A DNA stretch of 64,000 nucleotides from the NCBI GenBank assembly GCA_963781035.1, contig CAWAEN010000007.1, forward strand, positions 248,001 through 312,000. Reading direction: 5' to 3'. This DNA comes from SZUA-35 sp963781035. GTDB taxonomy: Bacteria; Actinomycetota; Acidimicrobiia; Acidimicrobiales; SZUA-35. How positions within the stretch are numbered: the stretch's first letter is position 1; each line of letters opens with the position of its first letter. Positions 1-9,279 of the stretch are shown piece by piece. A program made the translations under genes and the position numbers. The notes beneath the pieces were generated by a model. That model was not told the DNA's origin and did no database searches. It saw nothing but the letters and a program-made list of their open reading frames with translations.

Positions 1-1188
1 GTTCGGCCACGAGGATGATCGCGCCGCCGATGAGGGCCCCGATCGGCATCATGCCCCAGCGCGAAGAACCGGTAGACGCTGTTGACCCGGCCCGAGGAGC
101 TGATCGGGAATGATCGTCTGTCGCAGCGACACCGTGATCACGTTCCACAGCACCGCGACGAACATGAACAGAGCGAACATGACCCAGACGACCGGCCACA
201 GCGACGTGAGGCCGGTGATGATCGACGTCGAACCGCCGACGATCAACGTGACCCACAGCGATGGGCCGGATCCGAGGCGTCTGGCGACCCACGAGGCGGT
301 CCACCCGCCGGCGATGCCGCCAACGGCACCGGCAGTGGACAGGACGGCGAACTCGATGGTCGACGTGCCGAGCACTTCCTGGGCGAAGAGCACGAGGGTC
401 GCCCCCGACAGCGTGCCCAAGAGGTTGATGAGGCCGAGGATGACGGCCAGGGGGCGAAGGAGCTCGTGCTGCCACAGCCAGCGGAAGCCTTCGGCCAACT
501 CGCTCTTCCACGGCTTGCGGTCCGCGAGCTCTCGCGGTGCGAAGACCGGGGGATCAGGAAGATCAAGAAGGCAGACAGGGCAAAGGAGAACGCGTCGAAC
601 AGAAACGGCATCGAGAAGGTGACCGCCAACAGGAAGGCGCCGAGCGCCGGACCCATGATCGTGTTGGTGACCTGCTCAGCGCTCCAGAGGCGACCATTGG
701 CCTTCTCGAGCTGGGACTCGTCGACCAGCGAGGGCATGATCGTCTGCGCCGTGTTGTCGTAGAGGACCTCCGCCGTGCCCAGCACCATGGTCGCCAGGAG
801 AATGACGAGGTACAGCCCGACATTGGTGTCGATCACGAGCGAGAGGTCGTCGAGCTGATCCGGGCGACGGCAGGCCGCTGCCCTGGCCGAGCACCAACAG
901 CGCGACTCCCAGCGTCACGACGGCACGCGCCGCGTTGGACAACACCATCAGCCAGCGGCGCTCGTGGCGATCGGTGATCACGCCGGCGGGAAGGCTGAAC
1001 ACCAGCCACGGCAGCCGTTGAGCGACCGCGATCAGGGCCACCAGCATCGGGTTGCGGGTGACGGCGGAGGCCAGCCAGGGATAGGCCAGCTGGCCGACGC
1101 CGTCGCCCAGGTTCGAGATCGTGCTCGCCCCGAACAGCTTCTGATAGGACCGGCCGAGTGGCGTCTCGGTCGAGACTGAGGTGGGCAC
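1..1188 (-). CDS. MFS exporter, EntS-like (3' end outside window, frameshifted)
   Basis: Major facilitator superfamily transporter of the MFS_3/enterobactin-exporter type, an integral membrane protein expelling a small molecule that cannot be named. The N-terminal segment has GDGVGQLAYPWLAS and the loop ITDRHERRW, matching the DRxGRR loop between helices 2 and 3. Later segments carry further hydrophobic helices, and a conserved IIPDQLLG stretch lies near the window edge. The protein continues through three frame changes (about 862, 550 and 95), and the gene runs off the left edge, so the last helices are missing. The GTG at 1188 is chosen because TACGCT lies exactly six bases upstream. Substrate unknown; family confident. 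Confidence 0.85.
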
Positions 1189-1194
1189 GGCGCG

Positions 1195-1200
1195 AGCGTA
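1195..1200 (-). promoter_or_regulatory. -10 hexamer TACGCT of the MFS gene
   Basis: TACGCT sits six bases before the GTG start at 1188, the spacing expected when transcription begins at or next to the start codon (leaderless mRNA). Confidence 0.5.
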
Positions 1201-1209
1201 CGCGACGGA

Positions 1210-2382
1210 TCAGTAGATCTCGATGAGCCCGGCGGCGCCTTGGCCGCCGCCGATACACATGGTCACGACGCCCCACTTGGCGCCCCGGCGCTTCCCTTCT
1301 TGCAGGATGTGGCCGGCGCAACGTGTGCCCGTCATCCCGAAGGGATGCCCGATGGCGATCGAGCCGCCATTGACGTTGTACTTCTCCGGATCGATGCCGA
1401 GCGTGTCGCGGCTGTAGAGGCACTGGCTGGCGAAGGCCTCGTTGAGCTCCCAGATGTCGATGTCGTCGACCGTGAGACCGTGGCGTCCGAGCAGCTTCGG
1501 CACGGCGTAGATCGGACCGATGCCCATCTCGTCCGGCTCGCAGCCGGCGACGGCCCAACCCTTGAACGCACCCATGGGTTCGATGTTGCGGCGGCTTGCT
1601 TCTTCGTCTGACATCATCACCACGGCGGCGGCGCCGTCGGACAGCTGACTGGCATTGCCGGCGGTGACGTAGTTGCCTTCGCCCCGCACTGGGCCGAGCT
1701 TGGCCAGCCCCTCGAGGGTGGTCGTTGGCCGGTTGCACTCGTCGCCGTCGACGGTGTAGTCGACGATCGTCTCTTCCTTGGTCTCGCGGTCGACCATCTT
1801 CATCTTTGTCTCCATGGGAACGATCTCGTCTTCGAAGAGACCGTTCTCCTGGGCAGCCGCCATGCGCATCTGGGAGTTGTAGGAGTACTCGTCCTGGTAC
1901 TCGCGCGACACGTTGTAGCGATCGGCCACGATGTCGGCCGTCTCGATCATGGCCATGTAGACCGCGGGGTACATCTCGGCGAGTGCCGGATCCATGTTGG
2001 CGGCTCCGCCCATGCCAGGACTCGGCATCGTGATCGACTCGACGCCGCCGGCGACGGCGATGTCGACCTGGTCGACCTTGATGTGGTTGGCGGCGACGGC
2101 GATCGAGTTGAGGCCGGACGAGCAATGGCGTTGGATCGTGTTACCACCGACGTTGACCGGCAGCCCAGCGAGCAGTCCAGCGAGACGGCCGAGGTTCCCT
2201 GCGCCGTGAGCACCGTTGCCGAGAGCGACGTCCTCGACAGCCTCGGGCTCGACACCAGACTTGGCGACCGCGTGCTTGATCGCGTGGGCGGCCATCGACA
2301 TGGCCGGCGTCATGTTGAAGCCACCGCGTCCGGCCTTGGCCAGTCCGGTGCGGGCGTAGGAAACGAAGACAGCTTCGCGCAT
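1210..2382 (-). CDS. Thiolase, acetyl-CoA acetyltransferase family
   Basis: 390-residue thiolase, intact, of usual length. It catalyses reversible thiolytic cleavage or condensation of 3-ketoacyl-CoA with CoA, most likely the last step of fatty acid or branched acyl-CoA beta-oxidation in the cytosol. The nucleophilic cysteine is C87 in QRHCSSGLNS, the catalytic histidine is H346 in the GHPFGMTG motif, and the second active cysteine is C376 in CIGGGQGAAGL. A GAGGAG ribosome site precedes the ATG. It lies just downstream of the PAP2 gene on the same strand. Degradative versus biosynthetic role cannot be settled from sequence; the many acyl-CoA dehydrogenases and crotonases nearby favour degradation. 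Confidence 0.93.
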   Translation of the reverse strand: MREAVFVSYARTGLAKAGRGGFNMTPAMSMAAHAIKHAVAKSGVEPEAVEDVALGNGAHGAGNLGRLAGLLAGLPVNVGGNTIQRHCSSGLNSIAVAANHIKVDQVDIAVAGGVESITMPSPGMGGAANMDPALAEMYPAVYMAMIETADIVADRYNVSREYQDEYSYNSQMRMAAAQENGLFEDEIVPMETKMKMVDRETKEETIVDYTVDGDECNRPTTTLEGLAKLGPVRGEGNYVTAGNASQLSDGAAAVVMMSDEEASRRNIEPMGAFKGWAVAGCEPDEMGIGPIYAVPKLLGRHGLTVDDIDIWELNEAFASQCLYSRDTLGIDPEKYNVNGGSIAIGHPFGMTGTRCAGHILQEGKRRGAKWGVVTMCIGGGQGAAGLIEIY

Positions 2383-2443
2383 CGAGAACTCCTCGGTGAT
2401 GGTCTCGAACGAGGATCGCTCGATGACGGTTCGGACGTCGACG

Positions 2444-3307
2444 CTAGTCGTGGGTGTCCGACAGAAGAAGTTCGGGATCGACCGACGGTTCCGACTGCCG
2501 ACGTGTTCTGGCGCTCGACCAGAGGCGACGTGCGCCCTGATCGATCACCATCGAGGCGATGACGAGAATGACCGCCACGATGCTGTCGAGCCACCAATGA
2601 TGACCGGTCGCCGAGACCACGAACAACGTGATCGGCAGATGGGCGGCGAACAGCCATTTCCAGCGGCTCGTGCCGGCGGCGACGATGCCGAAACCGATGA
2701 CGGCGGCCCACGCCGCGTGAATGGACGGCATGGCGACGAACTGTCCGGAAACACCCGAACCGACCGGACCGTAGACCGACAGGTCGTGGATTTCGGAGAG
2801 GTCCTGGTAGCCGAGATCGACGAGGAAGCGGGGCGGAGCCACACGCCAGAACCGGATCACCAGGCAGCCGAGTGTCGTGAGGGCCAGGACGTTGCGCCAC
2901 GGCCTGAAGGCATCCCGATGGCGCCAGAACATCCAGATGAGGAAGGCGAAGATGCTGGGAACGTGCATCCCGGCGTAGTAGGCGGCCGAGAGCCACCCGA
3001 GCGTGTCGTGTCCGAGGATCCACTGTTGGACGCTGAGTTCGGTCGGCAGACCGATGGCGTTCTGGAAATCCACGATGTCGCGCGCCCGTTCCATCGCTCC
3101 CTCTGACTGCGCGAGCGGCAGCTTCCTGGCCGTCCTCCAGAAGCCGTAGAGGCCGGTGAGCACGATCAGCTCGTAGATGGCCGGCAGGACCGCTTCGGTG
3201 AGTCGCGTGGGTCGTTGTCGGCGAAGCACCACGTACGCGACACCGAGCGCGACCGATGCAGCCCATGCTTGCTGCCAGGTCGGCCACGGAATGATCGCTG
3301 CGAACAC
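2444..3307 (-). CDS. PAP2-superfamily membrane phosphatase-like protein
   Basis: Integral membrane protein of the PAP2_3 / inositolphosphotransferase-like type, about 287 residues with several hydrophobic segments. The two C-terminal phosphatase motifs are visible: PSIHAAW (motif 2, PSxH) and a later SATGHHWWLDS (motif 3, with histidine and aspartate of the H-x3-D type). The family either removes phosphate from lipid phosphates or transfers phosphoinositol or phosphocholine heads. Substrate here is unknown. The frame is open upstream to 3382, but the GTG at 3307 is preferred because TAGATT lies eight bases before it and the upstream part has no family similarity that I recognise. Confidence 0.8.
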   Translation of the reverse strand: MFAAIIPWPTWQQAWAASVALGVAYVVLRRQRPTRLTEAVLPAIYELIVLTGLYGFWRTARKLPLAQSEGAMERARDIVDFQNAIGLPTELSVQQWILGHDTLGWLSAAYYAGMHVPSIFAFLIWMFWRHRDAFRPWRNVLALTTLGCLVIRFWRVAPPRFLVDLGYQDLSEIHDLSVYGPVGSGVSGQFVAMPSIHAAWAAVIGFGIVAAGTSRWKWLFAAHLPITLFVVSATGHHWWLDSIVAVILVIASMVIDQGARRLWSSARTRRQSEPSVDPELLLSDTHD

Positions 3308-3315
3308 TGTCGGCG

Positions 3316-3321
3316 AATCTA
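3316..3321 (-). promoter_or_regulatory. -10 hexamer TAGATT of the PAP2 gene
   Basis: TAGATT eight bases before the GTG at 3307. It supports the shorter start for the PAP2 gene and a leaderless transcript. Confidence 0.45.
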
Positions 3322-3407
3322 CCAATCGGTGACGGTCGTCTCGCTGCCGCGGTCCGCCGGGACAAGTGGCGCGCATCGGCACTCTCCCGATGGGCGACGA
3401 TCACCCG

Positions 3408-4206
3408 ATGACCGTCCCGCAGCATTTCTCTGATCGACGGCGAACTCGCGGTCAGCGTCGACTCCGATCACGTGGCGACACTCGAGATACGCCGCCCGCC
3501 GAACAACTTCTTCGACACCAAGTTGATCGAGGCGATCGCCAATGCACTCGACCGTGTCAGCGAGGTCGGGGCCCGCTGCGTCGTGCTGTGCAGCGAAGGA
3601 AAACACTTCACCGCAGGCGCCGACTTCAACAGCTCGAACGGTGAGCATGAGCTCCCGGGCGACCTGTACGCCCAGGCCGGACGCATCTTCGCTCAGCCTC
3701 TGCCGATCGTGGCTGCGGTGCAGGGCGCAGCCATCGGCGGAGGTCTTGGTCTGGCCATGGCCGCAGATTTCCGAGTCGCATGCGAGGAGGCACGTTTCTC
3801 GGCCAACTTCGCCCGGCTCGGTTTCCACCAGGGATTCGCCCTCTCGGTCACGCTGCCTCGGGTCGTCGGCCAGCAGAAGGCACAGGAGATGCTCTTCACC
3901 GGCCGCCGTTACACGGGCCAGGAAGCCTTCGACATCGGCCTGGTCGACTGTCTCGTCCATCAGAATCAGCTGCGATCGCAGGCTCGGGAGATGGCGCTCG
4001 AGATTGCGGGTTCGGCGCCACTCGCCGTGGCCTCGATTCGTGCCACCCTCCGGGCGGGACTGGCCGAAGCGGCGATCGAGGCCATGGCTCACGAGCTCGA
4101 TGAACAGACGAGGCTGCGCCAGACGGCCGATTGGCGGGAGGGTGTGGTGGCAATGGCCGAGCGCCGGCCGCCGACTTCATCGGCCAATGAGCGAAGCTGG
4201 TACTGA
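3408..4206 (+). CDS. Enoyl-CoA hydratase/isomerase (crotonase), N-terminal frameshift
   Basis: Crotonase-fold enzyme, probably hydrating trans-2-enoyl-CoA in beta-oxidation. The two oxyanion-hole segments are present: GKHFTAGADF and the glycine-rich AAIGGGLGLAMA. From GTG 3472 the frame is uninterrupted for 244 residues, but upstream codons in that frame still read as family N-terminus (LIDGELAVSVDSDH) with no start codon before a stop. The ATG at 3408 begins MTVPQHFS in another frame, so one base is probably missing near 3428. GACGAT lies six bases before this ATG. The last 20 bases overlap the start of the methyltransferase gene, suggesting cotranscription. Confidence 0.88.
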
Positions 4207-5008
4207 GCCCCGGCGGTGTACGGCGACCTTCGACGTACGTTCGACCAGTCCGCGGACCATCTACCACGAAGCGCGCCCTCGTTATCCGGCAGGACTCTTC
4301 GATCGACTGTTCGAGCTGCTTCCCGAGGATCCGACCGTCCTCGAAGTCGGCCCGGGCACCGGTCTGGCCACCGACCCGATGCTCGAACGGGGCGCCGAGG
4401 TCCACGCCATCGAGCTCGGGCCGAGCCTGGCAGCCGCGTTGTCCGATCGTCTTGCCGGCCCGGTTGCGGCCGGGCAACTGGCGGTGCAGGTTGGCGACTT
4501 CGAGGAGGTCGCGATCGACCCGTCGAGTGTCGATGCGGTGGTGTCGGCCACTGCGTTCCACTGGATCACCCGAGACCAACAGCTGACTCGCCCTTCACAC
4601 TGGCTCCGGCCCGATGGTCGATTGGCGGTGATCGACACGATCCAGGTTGCCAGTGACGTCGACGGTGGATTCTTCGATGCGGCCCGTCCGATCTTCGCCC
4701 GTTTCGGTCAGGAACGAAGCGGATCGACCCCGAACCCGGAGGCCGCCGTCCCTGACATCCATGCTCGGATGGAGGCCGACCACCGCTGTCGCGATCTGAC
4801 GCTGGATCGTTATCGGTGGGATCAGACCTACTCGCCCGAGGCCTACGAGAAGTTGCTGCTCACCTTCAGTGGCCCGCTGTCGATGGCAGTTGATCAACGG
4901 ACGGCGATGGTGAATGAACTCGTGGCGCTCGTTGCTGCCATGGACGGATCGCTCGTCCGCCCGCTCGTCATCACATTGGCCACATGCCGCTTCGAGGTCG
5001 CCGGCTGA
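4187..5008 (+). CDS. Class I SAM-dependent methyltransferase
   Basis: 273-residue predicted methyltransferase of the Methyltransf_11/25 type. SAM-binding motif I is VLEVGPGTG at residues 51-59, followed by an acidic residue at the end of strand 2 (HAIELGPS) and the SATAFHWI segment typical of this group. Acceptor unknown. The ATG at 4187 is chosen because the frame remains open far upstream only as a shadow of the crotonase gene, and this start gives the usual N-terminal TFD...ARPRYP region. It overlaps the crotonase end by 20 bases. A short AT-rich palindrome follows the stop codon at once. Confidence 0.85.
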   Translation: MSEAGTEPRRCTATFDVRSTSPRTIYHEARPRYPAGLFDRLFELLPEDPTVLEVGPGTGLATDPMLERGAEVHAIELGPSLAAALSDRLAGPVAAGQLAVQVGDFEEVAIDPSSVDAVVSATAFHWITRDQQLTRPSHWLRPDGRLAVIDTIQVASDVDGGFFDAARPIFARFGQERSGSTPNPEAAVPDIHARMEADHRCRDLTLDRYRWDQTYSPEAYEKLLLTFSGPLSMAVDQRTAMVNELVALVAAMDGSLVRPLVITLATCRFEVAG

Positions 5009-5009
5009 T

Positions 5010-5031
5010 ATCGACAAATAGAATTGTCGAT
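5010..5031. promoter_or_regulatory. AT-rich palindrome, candidate operator/promoter of the SRPBCC gene
   Basis: Perfect 8-base inverted repeat, ATCGACAA and TTGTCGAT, around ATAGAA, directly after the methyltransferase stop. It is flanked by GCCGGC on both sides. The centre reads TAGAAT, close to a -10 box, and the AT content stands out from the GC-rich surroundings. It could be an operator over the promoter of the SRPBCC gene starting at 5096, or a terminator of the upstream gene; no T run follows. Confidence 0.4.
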
Positions 5032-5095
5032 GCCGGCATCGGCTCCTCGAGGCCGATCAATGCGCCTGCTCCCCCCCGACCCGAGAGGATCAATC

Positions 5096-5951
5096 ATGAC
5101 CACAGTCGCCGCCGAGACCCCCGATCCGGAACCTGTCGCCCGGTCCATCGAGTTGCAGATCGAGGTTCCAGGCTCGGTCGAGGAGGTCTGGCAGGCGATC
5201 GCCACCGGTCCCGGAATCTCGTCGTGGTACGTCCCCCATCGAGTCGAGGAGCGAGAGGGTGGCGCGGCCACGGCGTCGTTCGGACCCGGGCCCGAGATGC
5301 AGGTAACGGGCACGGTGGCACCGCTGGGAACCACCCCACCGTGTCGTGTTCGCCGGAGAGACCGAGGGCGAGGGTCTTGCCTTCGAATGGTTGGTCGAGG
5401 CGAAGGAGGGCGGAACGCTGCATCGTGCGCCTCGTGAACTCCGGGTTCGGCGATGGCGACGAATGGGATGCGCAGTACGACGCGATGACCGAGGGCTGGT
5501 CCATCTTCCTCACCAACCTGCGGCTGCATCTGGAGTACTTCGCCCCTGAACCGGCGACGGCGATGCTCCCGACGGCGATGTGGCCGATCGACGCCGCCGG
5601 CGCCTGGAAGGAGCTCACCGATCGCCTCGGCGTGCCGAGCGACGCCGAGGCTGGGGACCGCATCACGGTCAACGACTCTTCCGGCGCACCGGCCATGTCG
5701 GGGCTCGTGGTGCAGTCGACGCCCACCCGATACACCCTGCTCATCGACATGCCCGCCTCTGGCACGGGGTTCGTCGCGGCCGAGGAACACGGCGACCAGA
5801 CGATGGTGTCGATCTGGCTCTATCTCTACGGATCCGAAGGGGTCGATGCGGCCGAACGTGATGACCCGCTCTGGCGAGCGTGGTTCGAGAACGGGGTCAC
5901 CATCGATCTGATCGGCGTCTCGTACCGGTCGCTCTATCCTGAGCTCGGTGA
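5096..5951 (+). CDS. SRPBCC/START-like (AHSA1-type) domain protein, frameshifted
   Basis: Hydrophobic-cavity protein of the SRPBCC superfamily, Activator-of-Hsp90-ATPase-1-like group. The N-terminus contains ELQIEVPGSVEEVWQAIATG, typical of strand 1 and helix 1, followed by SSWYVPH. After frame changes near 5335 and 5420 the fold continues with AMTEGWSIFLTNLRLHLEYF, again typical. A second half of about 120 residues resembles another START-like unit. Ligand or partner unknown. The probable stop is TGA 5949-5951, overlapping the GTG of the next gene as GTGA; this needs one more frame change close to the end, so the exact C-terminus is uncertain. Coupled with the peptidase gene downstream. Confidence 0.7.
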
Positions 5952-8004
5952 CCGACCTAGACGATCTCCATGGCTGGCTCGAAGAGGTCGAGGGAGACGA
6001 CGCTCTCACCTGGGTGCGCTCGCAGAACGATCGCACGCTCGCCGACCTCCAAGCCGATCCGCGGTTCGACAGCTTTCATGCCGCTGCGCTCGAGGTCGCC
6101 ACGTCGAGGGACCGGATCCCATACGGCACCGTTCGGGACGGGGTCGTCTACAACTTCTGGCAGGACGACGAGCAGGTGCGAGGATTGTGGCGGCGCACGC
6201 CGCTCGAGAGCTACGCGACCGACGAGCCCGGAGTGGGAAACCGTCCTCGACGTCGATGCGTTGGCGGCAACGGAAGAAGCGAACTGGGTCTTCAAGGGCG
6301 CCAATGTGCACCGGACCCACGGTTCGTCGACTTGGCGCTGCATGGTGTCGTTGTCCGACGGTGGCAAGGACGCCATCATCCAACGTGAGTTCGACATCGA
6401 GCGGTGCGATTTCGTCGATGGCGGTTTCGTCACCACGGAGGCCAAGCAGGGGCTGAGCTGGGTCGACGACGACACCGTGTTGCTCGCCACAGACTGGGGC
6501 GAGGGAAGCGTCACCGAGTCCGGCTATCCGGCGGTGGTCAAACGGTGGGTCAGGGGCACACCGATGGCCGATGCGGTCGAGATGCTTCGTGGCCGGTCGA
6601 CCGACGTCGGTGTGTGGCCGTTCACGCTCGAGACCGAGGACGGCACCATGCTGACCGGAGCAGTGCAGTCCGACACCTTCTTCACGTCCACCTACTGGTT
6701 GTTCACCGACGAGGGTCCGATCCAATGGCCGATCCCGCCGAAGTCGACGCCGAACGGGATCTACCGAGGTCGCTTCGTCTTCTCCCTGGAACAGAACTGG
6801 GAAGCCGGTGACGCCGCGTTCGAGTCCGGTGATCTCGTTGCCTTCGACCTCGACTCGTTCCTGACCGACCACGCACTCCCCCCGGTCGAGCTCGTGTTCC
6901 GGCCTGGTGAGCGCCAAGCAGTGAACGGCATCGCCGTCGCTCAGGGCGCCTGCCTGTTGTCGATCAACGACAACGTCGTTGCCAAGATCCTGCGGATCGA
7001 ACCCCGGTCGACTGGCGACACAGGTGATGGCTGGGTAACGACACCGGTTGATCTTCCCGGGAGCGGGCAGGCCGCGATCGCCTTCGCCGACAAGGACGAG
7101 CCGACGGTCTTCTTCAACTACGAGGACTTCCTCACCCCGAGCTCGCTCCTGAGTTTCGACGTCGCCACCGGCGAGGTCAGCCCGCTCAAGACGTTGCCGG
7201 CAACATTCGAGACCGACGGCCTGATCGTCGAGCAGCTGTCGGCGACGTCGACCGATGGCACGGTCGTGCCGTACTTCGTCGTCCGCCGCAGCGATGTGCC
7301 GTTCGACGGGTCGACGCCCACGCTGCTCTACGGCTACGGCGGTTTCCAGATCTCGTTGGGCCCGACCTACAGCGGCACCATCGGACGGTTCTGGCTCGAA
7401 CAGGGTGGCGCCTACGTCCTGGCCAACATCCGGGGCGGTGGCGAGTTCGGGCCAGACTGGCACCAGGCCGGGCTCAAGGGGAACCGACAGCGGATCTACG
7501 ACGACTTCATCGCCGTGGCCGAGTCGGTGATCGCCAGTGACCTGACGACGCCAGAGCACCTCGGCATCATGGGCGGCTCGAACGGCGGGCTGCTGATGGG
7601 TGTGATGCTCAATCAGCGACCCGACCTGTGGAAGGCCGTGGTGGTGCAGGTTCCCCTGCTCGACATGCTTCGTTTCCATCTGCTGCTGGCCGGAGCTTCC
7701 TGGGTCGACGAGTACGGGTCGCCCGAGACGGCGGACGAGCGAGCCTTCCTCGAGACGATCTCGCCCTATCACAACTGTCGACCCGTCGAAGCCGTATCCC
7801 GTTCCGTTCTTCGTGACCTCGACCAAGGACGACCGTGTCCATCCGGGGCATGCGCGGAAGATGGCCAAACGGTTCGAGGACGAGGGTCTGCCGTTCCTCT
7901 ACTACGAGAACATCGACGGCGGACATTCTGCGGCGGCCAACCAACGCGAGGCCGCCAAGCGAGCAGCGCTGGAGTTCACCTACCTGGCTCGTCTGCTCTT
8001 CTGA
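5948..8004 (+). CDS. Prolyl oligopeptidase family serine peptidase (S9A), frameshifted
   Basis: Cytosolic serine peptidase cutting short peptides after proline, family S9A, about 685 residues. The N-terminal part is the seven-bladed propeller that restricts substrate size; the C-terminal part is an alpha/beta hydrolase. The nucleophile serine is in GGSNGG near 7575, the catalytic aspartate in TSTKDDRVHPGH near 7820, and the histidine in IDGGHSAAAN near 7920, all in the right order. Breaks at about 6227 and 7777 move the reading frame twice, yet all catalytic elements survive. The start is GTG 5948, overlapping the preceding stop. A 15-base tandem repeat covers the stop codon. Confidence 0.88.
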
Positions 8005-8022
8005 ACGCTGCTCTTCTGAACG
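7993..8022. repeat. 15-base perfect tandem repeat over the peptidase stop codon
   Basis: The unit CTGCTCTTCTGAACG occurs twice back to back (7993-8007, 8008-8022). The first copy encodes the last residues and TGA stop of the prolyl oligopeptidase; the second repeats them just before the convergent M20 gene ends. Confidence 0.9.
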
Positions 8023-9211
8023 TCAGTGGGCCATGGCCATGGCGGCGTAGAGAGCGACACCGCTCGACAGCTTCGTCTCGCTGATACTCATGAGATTGGA
8101 GTGGTTGGGGGCGGCCGTCGACGGGTCGATCTCCTCCGGGCAGACGCCGAGGAACGCCATGGCTCCGGGAACGTGCTGCAGCACGTAGCTGAAGTCCTCG
8201 GCCCCGAGCACGGCGCGGGGCATCTCGACGACGCTGTCGGTCCCGAGCAACTCCGCTGCGACCGCCAGGGTGCGATCGGCCTGTCCCTGATGGTTGATCG
8301 TGACCGGGTAGCCGGGGATGATCTCGGCGGTGCACGAGCAGCCGTGGGCCGCAGCCGTGCCCTCGGCAACGCGGGTCAGTCCGGCGTGCAGTGTTGCCCG
8401 GGTGTCTTCGTCGAGCGCCCGGATCGTGCCCTCCATGAATGCGCTCGGGGGAATGACATTGTTCGTGGTGCCGGCTTCGATGTGAGCCACCGTGACGAGA
8501 CCGCTCCTGGCGGGGTCGACCGACCGGCTGACCATCGTGTGGAGACCGGTGATCGTGGCCGCCGCGGCCGGAATCGGATCGACGCACTGGTGGGGTGCAG
8601 AGGCGTGCCCTCCCTGCCCGTGGACGGTGATCTCGAAACGGTCGGCGCTCGCCATCAGCGATCCGCCCCTCGTGGCAACGAGGCCGTTCTTCACGGTGGC
8701 GAAGACATGAACGGCGAAGGCTCGATCGACGCCATCGAGCACCCCTTCCTCGATCATGTACTTGGCCCCGTGGTAGCCCTCTTCGCCCGGCTGGAACATG
8801 AAACGGATCTTCCCCGTGAGCTCGCCTCGGTTCTCGCTCAGCAGCCGAGCGGCACTGGCCAGCATGGCCACATGGGCGTCGTGGCCGCAGGCGTGCATGG
8901 CGCCGTCGATCTTCGACCGGAACGGGGTGTCGTGGTCCTCCTGCAACGGCAGGGCGTCCATGTCACCCCGAAGCAGAACGGTGGGTCCCGGCCGGCCGGT
9001 GTCGAGATCGGCCACGACCGATGTGGTCGACTCACCCAGGGTGATGTCGAGCCCGAGTCCGGTCAGGGAGTCGAGGATCGCGCTGCTGGGTCCTGGGCAG
9101 TCGGAGGCCGATCTCGGGGTCGGCGTGGATGCTGCGTCGCAGCTCGATCGTCTCTGCATCGAGGGCTTGCGACGCGGAGAGCAGATCGGACGCGGGTGCT
9201 GGTTCGGCCAT
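8023..9211 (-). CDS. M20-family amidohydrolase (hippurate/N-acyl-amino-acid hydrolase type)
   Basis: Metal-dependent amidohydrolase of the M20D/AmhX group, about 395 residues, removing acyl groups from N-acyl amino acids or similar amides. Visible motifs: RGDMDALP (metal ligand), HACGHDAHVAML, FQPGEEGYHGAK with the catalytic glutamates, the dimerisation-domain segment HGQGGHASAPHQ, and GAEDFSYVL near the end. The true N-terminus (MAEPAPASDLL, then a helix with ELRRSIHADPEIGLR) is in another frame, with a break near 9085. The ATG at 9211 is supported by TAGGGT six bases upstream. It is divergent from the alkylsulfatase-like gene and convergent with the prolyl oligopeptidase. Confidence 0.9.
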
Positions 9212-9217
9212 CTCCGG

Positions 9218-9223
9218 ACCCTA
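9218..9223 (-). promoter_or_regulatory. -10 hexamer TAGGGT of the M20 gene
   Basis: TAGGGT six bases before the ATG at 9211, which fixes the start upstream of the frameshift and predicts a leaderless message. Confidence 0.5.
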
Positions 9224-9279
9224 GTCCGACCTCCGCTCGTGGTCCGCTTGTCGCCGGCGTCTCCGTGGAGCAGGCTGCG

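Noticed and set aside
6006..7868. 620-codon open frame opposite the prolyl oligopeptidase
   Set aside because: Arginine/valine/aspartate-rich shadow with no family features; the plus strand carries the catalytic triad in order.
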